Shown here one piece after another: positions 1 to 5,209 of a stretch of DNA of 5,209 bases. Source of the stretch: Cyclobacteriaceae bacterium (lineage in GTDB: Bacteria; Bacteroidota; Bacteroidia; Cytophagales; Cyclobacteriaceae); NCBI GenBank assembly GCA_015492915.1, contig WGED01000543.1, positions 1 through 5,209 of the forward strand, written 5' to 3'. The first letter of the stretch is position 1, and every line of letters starts with the position of its first letter. A model generated the notes under the pieces. That model did no database searches, was not told the DNA's origin, and worked only from the letters and a program-made list of their open reading frames with translations. Both the position numbers and the translations under genes were made by a program.

Positions 1-222
1 ATTCATAGCATCGATGATGGGAGCGGAACTATGAAATATGCAGTGTGTGAGGAAGGTTGTGAATGTGATCCGAAAGACCAGCATGTGCATTTTCATTGTA
101 CGAAATGCGGCGAAACTTATTGTCTGACAAATACAGCTATTCCAAAAACGAAGATTCCGACAGGATTTCACGCAAAATCCGTAAATATGGTTTATAAAGG
201 CATTTGTGCAAATTGTTCATGA
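1..222 (+). CDS. Fur-family metal-responsive transcriptional repressor, C-terminal part (5' truncated by window)
   Basis: Frame 1 is open from the first base to TGA at 220-222, giving 73 visible residues; the N-terminal winged-helix DNA-binding domain lies upstream of the window. The ATG at 31 is internal, because the reading before it (IHSIDDGSGTMKYAVC) continues the dimerisation domain smoothly. Seen: a cysteine cluster (C16, C20, C22), a histidine run H28-x-H30-x-H32, then C33-T-K-C36, and a terminal C69-A-N-C72. Two CxxC pairs are the structural zinc site of many Fur/Zur/PerR proteins, and the His-rich stretch before the first CxxC usually supplies regulatory-metal ligands. Family knowledge: such proteins are cytoplasmic dimers that repress metal-homeostasis genes when metal-loaded. 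The neighbouring metal efflux pump suggests a role in controlling it. Which subfamily (Zur, Fur or other) and which metal cannot be settled from this fragment. Confidence 0.9.
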   Translation: MHSIDDGSGTMKYAVCEEGCECDPKDQHVHFHCTKCGETYCLTNTAIPKTKIPTGFHAKSVNMVYKGICANCS

Positions 223-224
223 TT

Positions 225-271
225 TTGCAATTCCGTTGCATGAAATAATCCATATATTTGCACCGTGCAAA
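225..271 (+). promoter_or_regulatory. Candidate Fur-family operator: two 15-bp TGCAA/TTGCA inverted repeats
   Basis: The first palindrome, 226-240, is TGCAA-N5-TTGCA. The second, 257-271, is TTTGCAC-C-GTGCAAA, a perfect 7-1-7 inverted repeat. Their centres (233 and 264) are 31 bp apart, about three helical turns, so dimers would bind the same DNA face. TTGCA occurs at 225, 236 and 258, with spacings of 11 and 22. The 7-1-7 form is the classic footprint of Fur-family dimers, and a Fur-family gene ends just upstream. The second site overlaps the last four bases of the putative -7 element and the start codon at 265, a good position for repression. Binding by this particular regulator is inference. 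Confidence 0.5.
253..260 (+). promoter_or_regulatory. Bacteroidota-type -7 promoter element (TATATTTG)
   Basis: TATATTTG matches the Bacteroidota -7 consensus TAnnTTTG exactly. The -33 TTG partner is imperfect: TTG at 225-227 leaves a 25-base spacer and TTG at 236-238 leaves 14, against a usual range of roughly 17-23. Transcription would begin within a few bases of 265, so the message would have essentially no leader before the GTG start. Part of the element lies inside the second palindrome (257-271). Confidence 0.4.
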
Positions 272-741
272 AAACGAAGATTGTCATATCACTTTTTTTT
301 CTGGCCTTTTATGCCATGGGGTTCATACATTCCATGATGCCCCATTACTATCACCTGATAAGCGACATGGGCGTGCCCCATGAAAAAAAAGCCTTTTTTC
401 ATAAGCATCTTCCGGCTATCTCTGACGAGGCAGCAACACACCTGGTTCATCACAGAGACCACTATGATGAAAATTTATTTGAGCTGATATTATGCCTGCT
501 TGATGAAACAGAACACCCCCAAAACTCATGTCACAATAGGGATTTCATTGTTGAACAAGTAAATCCTTCTCAGTTTAAAGTTTTGTCAAAAGCCAGATTA
601 ATTGCAGTACTTTTTAGTCTGACACAAATCAACCAACAATCTGATAAATCGAACCATCAGGTTTTCGATGATACTTGCTTGTATCTCAATGCATACCAGG
701 AAGCTTACCCTCACAGGGGTCCCCCGTCTTTTTCTTCTTAA
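265..741 (+). CDS. Small histidine-rich, probably exported protein of unknown function
   Basis: It has 158 residues, starting at GTG 265 and ending at TAA 739-741. An in-frame stop at 241-243 limits any earlier start. A start at ATG 316 would remove the N-terminal hydrophobic segment, so GTG is preferred. Seen: basic KTK at 3-5, then a hydrophobic stretch at about 6-21 (IVISLFFLAFYAMGFI) that looks like a signal peptide or membrane anchor without a clear cleavage site. There are 14 histidines, most within 22-90 (H22, H27, H30, H39, H46, H48, H59, H62, H63, H66, H84, H90), three cysteines (77, 89, 138) and a C-terminal HRGPPSFSS. Small His-rich secreted proteins next to CusA/CzcA pumps are common in Bacteroidota as uncharacterised ORFs; I cannot name the family with certainty. 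Its position between a Fur-type regulator and a metal pump suggests periplasmic metal binding or buffering. That role is inference. Confidence 0.75.
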   Translation: MQKTKIVISLFFLAFYAMGFIHSMMPHYYHLISDMGVPHEKKAFFHKHLPAISDEAATHLVHHRDHYDENLFELILCLLDETEHPQNSCHNRDFIVEQVNPSQFKVLSKARLIAVLFSLTQINQQSDKSNHQVFDDTCLYLNAYQEAYPHRGPPSFSS

Positions 742-750
742 ATAATCATC

Positions 751-772
751 CAAAAGTCATAGAAGGCTTTTG
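751..772 (+). repeat. Inverted repeat / hairpin just after the His-rich gene
   Basis: CAAAAGTC at 751-758 pairs with GGCTTTTG at 765-772, giving eight pairs including one G-U, with a six-base loop (759-764). It starts nine bases after the stop codon of the His-rich gene. No T-tract follows, so it fits an mRNA-processing or stability element, or a weak terminator, better than a strong terminator. Confidence 0.4.
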
Positions 773-774
773 CC

Positions 775-792
775 GGGATATTCATATATCCC
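775..792 (+). repeat. Perfect 7-bp stem with a TCAT tetraloop
   Basis: GGGATAT (775-781) is the exact reverse complement of ATATCCC (786-792), separated by TCAT. It lies two bases after the preceding hairpin. It could be an RNA stem-loop or an 18-bp operator. The following bases (ACCAATAA) do not form a terminator T-run. Confidence 0.4.
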
Positions 793-798
793 ACCAAT

Positions 799-827
799 AA
801 ATATGCACTTCCGCCGGTGAAATATGC
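799..827 (+). repeat. AAATATGC direct repeat with 21-bp period
   Basis: AAATATGC occurs at 799-806 and again at 820-827, 21 bp apart, or two helical turns. A short inverted repeat, TCCGC (810-814) with GCGGA (826-830), overlaps the second copy. Such spacing can reflect cooperative binding by a regulator, but an 8-bp AT-rich repeat in a short spacer may be chance. Confidence 0.25.
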
Positions 828-883
828 GGAGATGTTATTTAAGTCAAAGACAGAATTCTATTCTGAAGTAAAACAAATAATCC

Positions 884-3800
884 ATGATCGATCATATTAT
901 ATCTTTTTCCATAAAGAATAAACACATTATCGCGCTGCTTACACTTGCACTGGTGGCAGCCGGTATATGGAGCATGAAAAAGGTGCCGCTCGACGCCGTG
1001 CCGGACATTACCAACAATCAGGTGCAAGTCATTACTCAGGCTCCCAATCTGGGCACGGAAGATATCGAGCAGTTTGTCACATATACTGTTGAGTTGGCTG
1101 TTGCTAACCTGCCCGGTGTTGTGGAGATACGCTCTATTTCCCGTTTTGGCTTGTCTGTAGTCACTATCGTATTCGAGGATGATATGGGCACTTATCTTCC
1201 CCGCCAATTGGTAGCTGAAAAACTAAATGATATTCAGGAAGAAATCCCACGGGGATTTGGCAAGCCATTTATGGGGCCTATATCGACGGGTTTGGGTGAA
1301 ATATACCAATATACCCTCAAGGTTGACTCAGCCTATGCTGATAAATATACTGCCATGGACCTGCGTACTATTCAGGACTGGATTGTACGCCGGCAAATGG
1401 CCATGGTGCCGGGCGTGGTGGAGGTCAATGCCGTTGGTGGCGATATAAAGCAATATGAAGTAGCCATCGACCCGGATGAGCTTAAAGCCATAGGACTCAC
1501 TATTCTCGACATTTACAATGCCCTGGAGGCCAACAACCAAAATACAGGTGGTGCCTATATCGAAAAGAACCACCAGGCCAACTTTATCCGCGGCGAGGGA
1601 TTGGTGAGAACTATTCAGGATATTGAAAATATCGTGGTCAAAACAGTAAACAACATCCCTATAAGAATAAAGGATGTCGCCAGGGTTCATTTTGGAACCG
1701 CTGTTCGCTATGGCGCCCTTACACAGGACGGAGAAGGTGAAGTGGTCGGTGGCCTGGTAATGATGCTTAAAGGCGCCAACTCCAATGACGTGATCGAAAG
1801 GGTGAAGGAGCGCATGGCCCAAATTGAGAAATCCCTTCCTGAGGGCATCATCATTGAACCCTTACTCGACAGGAGCAAGCTGATAGCCAAGACCACATCA
1901 ACGGTAAGTAAAAACCTCGTAGAAGGTGCACTGATCGTTATCTTCGTGCTGGTGTTTTTACTTGGCAATTGGCGTGGCGGCCTCATCGTGGCCTCTACCA
2001 TTCCTCTCTCCCTGCTTTTTGCCTTTATTCTCATGAATGTTTTTGATGTGTGGGCCAATCTGATGAGCCTCGGCGCCATTGACTTCGGGATCATTGTTGA
2101 TGGTGCGGTAATCATTGTCGAGAGCACGGTATTTCTGCTTCATGAAAAAATACTGAAAAAACGCAAATTAACACCAAAACTGAAGGACGAAGTGGCCCAT
2201 GAAGCATCGGGAAAAATGATGAATTCAGCCTTTTTCGGTCAGCTCATTATTTTGATAGTGTTTGTGCCGATTCTGGCCCTTGAGGGTGTCGAAGGAAAAA
2301 TGTTTAAACCGATGGCGCTTACCTTCATGTTTGCGATGATCGGCGTCATGATACTCTGCCTAACCTACGTGCCTATGATGGCCTCCTGGTTTATCAGGGT
2401 AAAAGAAAATGACAAATTATCATGGGGCGATAAATTCATTCACTGGCTGGAAAGCATTTATGAACCTATGCTGCAGGGAGCACTCAGGAAGTCAAAACTG
2501 ATCGTTATATCCTCACTAGCCCTGTTAGGTGTTGCCATATTCACCTTTGACCGCATGGGTGGTGAATTTATGCCCCAGCTCGATGAAGGCGATCTTGCTT
2601 TTCACGTAATTCTCATGCCAGGCAGCTCTCTGACTGAGGCTATCAATACCACCACTAAAGTTGAAAAAATCGTTGTCGATAATTTCCCCGAAGTGGAAAA
2701 AATCGTCAGCCGGATTGGGGTAGCCGAGGTACCTACCGACCCCATGCCTTTTGATTTTGCTGATGTTTTTGTGATTCTCAAACCAAAAGAGGAATGGGTC
2801 TCAGCCGAAACAAAAGATGAATTGATTGAAAAAATGAAAAAGGCCGTCGGTCAGGTCCCGGGAGTAAACTTTGAATTTACCCAACCAATCGAAATGAGGT
2901 TCAACGAATTGCTTGAAGGTATCAGGGAAGACATTGCCGTAAAAATATATGGCGAAGATATTTATATGCTTGCAGATAAAGCCGAAGAGGTGGCAAATAT
3001 CATTGCAGGCACACCGGGTATTGGCGATATGCGTGTGGAAGCAACTACAGGCCTGCCACAGATGACTGTACAGTACCAGCGTCACAAGCTCGCCCAATAC
3101 GGCCTCAATGTTGAGACACTCAACACCGTAGTGGAATCTGCTTTTGCCGGCAAGGCTGCAGGGGTGATTTTTGAGGGAGAGAAAAAGTTTGACCTGGTGG
3201 TCAGGCTTGATAAAGCACACCGCAAAAGTATTGAAGATCTGAAAAACCTTTATGTCAATCTTCCAAATGGCTCGCAAATACCCATAAAAGAAGTTGCAAA
3301 TATAAGCTATCTGCCCGGACCCATGCAGATCAGCCGAGATAATACCCAGCGTCGAATATTTGTAGGCATCAACGTACGGGGACGTGACATCAAATCCCTG
3401 GTCGATGAGATCAGACAAAAACTGGATGCCCAACTCAAACTGCCTCCGGGGTATTACATCCGTTACGGCGGTGCTTTTGAAAATCTTGAAAGAGCTTCTA
3501 AAAGACTTCAGATCGTTGTGCCGATAGCACTGGCATTGATATTCCTGCTTATATTCTTTGCACTAAAATCACTAAAACAAACAAGTATGATCTATATGGC
3601 AATTCCGCTCGCTGCAATAGGCGGGGTGTTTTCACTGTGGCTGAGAGACATGCCGTTCAGTATTTCGGCGGGCATCGGTTTTATTGTGCTATTCGGCATC
3701 GCCGTACTCAATGGTCTCGTGCTGATCAGCGGATGGAACGACCTGAAGCAATCGGGCCTCAATAATCTGAACGACCGTATTTTGAAAGGTGCCAAAAGAA

Positions 3801-5209
3801 GGGTTCGCCCCATCCTGCTTACAGCATCTACTGACATTTTAGGCTTTTTGCCCATGGCGATCTCCACCTCTGCCGGTGCGGAAGTGCAACGTCCGCTGGC
3901 TACAGTGGTAATCGGCGGCATGATCTCATCTACCCTACTCACTCTGTTTGTACTACCGATACTGTACAGGTGGGTGGAGCGGCAGGAGGGAAAAAGACAT
4001 ATTCCCAAAACCGCTCTGATCCTTTTATTGGTTATGAGTTTTACAGCATTTTCAGGGCAAATAAATGCCCAGGACAAAGGCAATACTGTGACGACTCTTG
4101 ATGAAGCGTTGGCGATAGGCTTAGAAAATAATGGAAATGTCCGATCCGCCAAATCCACTATCGAGTTGCAGCAACAGCGTAAAAAGGGATCATTCAACCC
4201 CGGCAAGACCGATGCAACCATTCAATATGGTCAGTACAACAGTTATAGCAATGACCTCGCATTTGAGATCACGCAGAATTTTGATTTCCCAACCTTGTAT
4301 GGGAAACAGAAAAAGCTATCAGTAGAAAACATCAGGAGTAGTGAAATGCAACTCTCTATGACAGAAAATAATCTGAAACGCGATATCAGACAATCATGGT
4401 ATCTGCTCGCATATCAGATGGAAAGAAAAAAGCTACTCACTTTCCAGGATTCTATTTACGGGCGATTTCTCCATGCTGCCACTATTCGTTACGAGACGGA
4501 GGCGACAAACCTGCTCGAGAAGGTGACGGCTGAAACACAGGTAATGGAAATCAGGAATGCATTGGAGATTCTTGAGGCTGATATTCTGATCCAGAAACAG
4601 CAGCTTCGCATCCTGCTCAATGATACCACCGGCCTGGAATTCAGACCCGCGACACTGGATGAACGGTCATTCACTGCCGTGGAAGACTCCCTGCTGCTGG
4701 CCCGAAACCCACAATTAAGACTTATAAAACAACAAATAGAAATCGCCAAGGCAGAACGAGAAGTGCAATCATCGATGATGTTGCCGGGCATTTCGATTGG
4801 TTATGCCAATCAGTCCCTGATCGGCACTGAAAACAATAATGGAGAAGTTGCCACTTCTTCCAATCGTTTTCAATACCTGCAGGCAGGTATTTCAATACCA
4901 CTCTTTTTCGGCTCTTACAAATCAAACATAAAATCAGCGCAGATCCAGGAAGAGATCGCCCGAACAAATGCAGGCTATTTCAACACTGTACTTCAGGGAC
5001 AGTTCAGGCAGTTGTTGCAGGAGATGCTCAAATTCCGCAGCAGCTTAGTCTACTACCGTGACAAAGCAGTGCCCCAAGCCGATCTGATCATTAACAATGC
5101 TCAAAAAAGCTTTGAGAGTGGAGCAATTGATTATGTGGAATATTTCCAGAACGTCAACCAGGCATTGGACATCAAATACAATTATTTAAATACATTAAAC
5201 GGATACAAC
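884..5209 (+). CDS. CzcA/CusA-type heavy-metal RND efflux pump fused to a TolC/CzcC-like outer-membrane-factor domain (3' truncated by window)
   Basis: The frame is open from ATG 884 (stop TAA at 878-880 just upstream, no Shine-Dalgarno) to the window end: 1442 codons, no stop. RND part, about 1-1036: first membrane helix at about 14-31, VPDITNNQ (39-46), MGPISTGLGEI (130-140), helices 2-6 within about 345-503, helix 7 at about 540-556, second periplasmic domain, helices 8-12 within about 877-1027. D400, D406 and E413 in DFGIIVDGAVIIVE match the proton-relay residues D402, D408 and E415 of Cupriavidus CzcA. CusA's copper methionines (M573, M623, M672) align by eye with H574, E675 and L741, which favours Zn/Co/Cd/Ni over Cu(I). 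After a signal-like segment (1037-1062) comes an outer-membrane-factor domain with two repeat units. Single-domain RND pumps are about 1040 residues; fused forms, as I recall, about 1450, so perhaps 10-15 residues are missing. The pump works in the inner membrane, driven by protons, and needs a periplasmic adaptor, which is not in the window. Confidence 0.95.
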   Translation, partial: MIDHIISFSIKNKHIIALLTLALVAAGIWSMKKVPLDAVPDITNNQVQVITQAPNLGTEDIEQFVTYTVELAVANLPGVVEIRSISRFGLSVVTIVFEDDMGTYLPRQLVAEKLNDIQEEIPRGFGKPFMGPISTGLGEIYQYTLKVDSAYADKYTAMDLRTIQDWIVRRQMAMVPGVVEVNAVGGDIKQYEVAIDPDELKAIGLTILDIYNALEANNQNTGGAYIEKNHQANFIRGEGLVRTIQDIENIVVKTVNNIPIRIKDVARVHFGTAVRYGALTQDGEGEVVGGLVMMLKGANSNDVIERVKERMAQIEKSLPEGIIIEPLLDRSKLIAKTTSTVSKNLVEGALIVIFVLVFLLGNWRGGLIVASTIPLSLLFAFILMNVFDVWANLMSLGAIDFGIIVDGAVIIVESTVFLLHEKILKKRKLTPKLKDEVAHEASGKMMNSAFFGQLIILIVFVPILALEGVEGKMFKPMALTFMFAMIGVMILCLTYVPMMASWFIRVKENDKLSWGDKFIHWLESIYEPMLQGALRKSKLIVISSLALLGVAIFTFDRMGGEFMPQLDEGDLAFHVILMPGSSLTEAINTTTKVEKIVVDNFPEVEKIVSRIGVAEVPTDPMPFDFADVFVILKPKEEWVSAETKDELIEKMKKAVGQVPGVNFEFTQPIEMRFNELLEGIREDIAVKIYGEDIYMLADKAEEVANIIAGTPGIGDMRVEATTGLPQMTVQYQRHKLAQYGLNVETLNTVVESAFAGKAAGVIFEGEKKFDLVVRLDKAHRKSIEDLKNLYVNLPNGSQIPIKEVANISYLPGPMQISRDNTQRRIFVGINVRGRDIKSLVDEIRQKLDAQLKLPPGYYIRYGGAFENLERASKRLQIVVPIALALIFLLIFFALKSLKQTSMIYMAIPLAAIGGVFSLWLRDMPFSISAGIGFIVLFGIAVLNGLVLISGWNDLKQSGLNNLNDRILKGAKRRVRPILLTASTDILGFLPMAISTSAGAEVQRPLATVVIGGMISSTLLTLFVLPILYRWVERQEGKRHIPKTALILLLVMSFTAFSGQINAQDKGNTVTTLDEALAIGLENNGNVRSAKSTIELQQQRKKGSFNPGKTDATIQYGQYNSYSNDLAFEITQNFDFPTLYGKQKKLSVENIRSSEMQLSMTENNLKRDIRQSWYLLAYQMERKKLLTFQDSIYGRFLHAATIRYETEATNLLEKVTAETQVMEIRNALEILEADILIQKQQLRILLNDTTGLEFRPATLDERSFTAVEDSLLLARNPQLRLIKQQIEIAKAEREVQSSMMLPGISIGYANQSLIGTENNNGEVATSSNRFQYLQAGISIPLFFGSYKSNIKSAQIQEEIARTNAGYFNTVLQGQFRQLLQEMLKFRSSLVYYRDKAVPQADLIINNAQKSFESGAIDYVEYFQNVNQALDIKYNYLNTLNGYN
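3992..4069 (+). other. Internal signal-peptide-like segment joining the pump and the outer-membrane duct
   Basis: Residues 1037-1062. The last RND helix ends at about L1027, with its C-terminus in the cytoplasm. A basic stretch follows (R1029, R1033, K1037, R1038, K1042), then a hydrophobic core at about 1044-1056 (ALILLLVMSFTAF), then SGQINA before QD. This has the n-, h- and c-region order of a Sec signal, with I1060 and A1062 at the -3 and -1 positions of a possible signal peptidase I site. No lipobox cysteine is present, unlike lipidated outer-membrane factors such as E. coli CusC. If it is not cleaved, it would act as a thirteenth membrane helix tethering the duct. Confidence 0.65.
4070..5209 (+). 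other. TolC/CzcC-like outer-membrane-factor (OEP) domain of the fusion, C-terminus cut by window
   Basis: Residues 1063-1442. It begins with VTTLDEALAIGLENNGNVRS, the usual first helix of outer-membrane efflux proteins. The first repeat has a beta segment FEITQNFDFP (1127-1136) and long charged helices. The second repeat starts near NPQLRLIKQQIEIAKAE, with a beta segment YLQAGISIPLFFGS (1331-1344) followed by SNIKSAQIQEEIA. Family knowledge: such proteins trimerise into a beta-barrel and alpha-helical tunnel across the outer membrane and periplasm. The domain shares the reading frame of the RND pump with no stop between them, so the locus shows no separate czcC/cusC gene. Confidence 0.88.

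Larger units (their letters stand above)
742..883. other. 142-base non-coding spacer before the pump gene
   Basis: No plausible gene lies on either strand here. The spacer contains two tandem hairpins (751-772 and 775-792), an 8-bp direct repeat (799-806 and 820-827) and an AT-rich stretch just before ATG 884. No exact TAnnTTTG promoter element is present, so the pump may be read from the promoter near 253 together with the His-rich gene. A separate weaker promoter cannot be excluded. Neither hairpin is followed by a T-run, so an efficient intrinsic terminator is unlikely. Confidence 0.6.

Noticed and set aside
316..318. ATG as an alternative start of the His-rich gene
   Set aside because: It would delete most of the hydrophobic export segment and has no better ribosome-binding context than the GTG at 265.
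713..739. Terminator-like GGGG-T-CCCC followed by a T-rich run
   Set aside because: It lies inside the coding end of the His-rich gene (HRGPPSFSS). The real stem is only a few pairs with a mismatch, so it is better explained by codon content.
798..805. TAAATATG as a possible -7 element for the pump gene
   Set aside because: One mismatch to TAnnTTTG and no TTG at a suitable -33 distance; too weak to list as a promoter.
839..1207. Minus-strand open frame overlapping the spacer and the start of the pump gene
   Set aside because: Most of it is antisense to the well-conserved first part of the RND protein, and nothing recognisable is encoded.
1227..2143. Other alternate-frame open stretches within the first half of the pump gene, on both strands
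   Set aside because: All overlap confidently assigned RND coding sequence and show no independent support.
2801..3433. Long minus-strand open frame (210 codons)
   Set aside because: It lies entirely within the RND gene, whose plus-strand translation matches the family throughout. The antisense translation shows no recognisable domain.
4049..4069. Separate lipoprotein outer-membrane factor starting at the junction
   Set aside because: No stop codon separates it from the pump, no lipobox cysteine is present, and no convincing start with a ribosome-binding site is visible before the signal-like segment.
3592..4221. Long minus-strand open frame (209 codons) across the pump/duct junction
   Set aside because: It is a shadow of the fused gene. 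The plus strand has clear RND helices and an OEP domain here, while the minus-strand product is low-complexity Ser/Pro/Arg text with no motif.
4131..4967. Short open frames overlapping the outer-membrane-factor domain
   Set aside because: They overlap confidently assigned coding sequence and their translations resemble no family.

Overview
The window looks like a heavy-metal resistance locus from a member of the Bacteroidota. The signs are a TAnnTTTG-type promoter element (TATATTTG, 253-260), starts without a Shine-Dalgarno motif, and a CusA/CzcA-type RND pump carrying a C-terminal outer-membrane-factor domain, an arrangement I know mainly from that phylum. I cannot fix the class or genus. 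All genes are on the plus strand.

Layout: (1) 1-222 is the C-terminal part of a Fur-family metal-dependent repressor, cut by the window start. (2) 223-264 is a 42-base gap. It holds a candidate promoter and two 15-bp TTGCA/TGCAA inverted repeats; the second repeat covers the GTG start of the next gene. (3) 265-741 encodes a small, probably exported, histidine-rich protein of unknown function. (4) 742-883 is a 142-base non-coding spacer with two tandem hairpins and an 8-bp direct repeat. (5) 884 to the window end (5209) is one uninterrupted reading frame of 1442 codons with no stop. It encodes a CzcA-type RND proton/metal antiporter (residues about 1-1036), a basic and hydrophobic segment resembling a signal peptide (about 1037-1062), and a TolC/CzcC-like outer-membrane-factor domain (about 1063 onward). 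Only a short C-terminal tail is probably missing.

How it may work together (inference): the Fur-family protein senses a metal and represses the downstream genes through the palindromes in 225-271. The His-rich protein may bind or buffer the metal in the periplasm. The giant protein supplies both the inner-membrane pump and the outer-membrane duct. A periplasmic adaptor (CzcB/CusB type) is the one missing component and would be expected just downstream of the window.

The pump-duct fusion is an architecture I recall from Bacteroidota databases, so it is not new in itself. The internal signal-like segment raises a real question: does the protein work as one tethered chain, or is it a polyprotein cleaved by signal peptidase?
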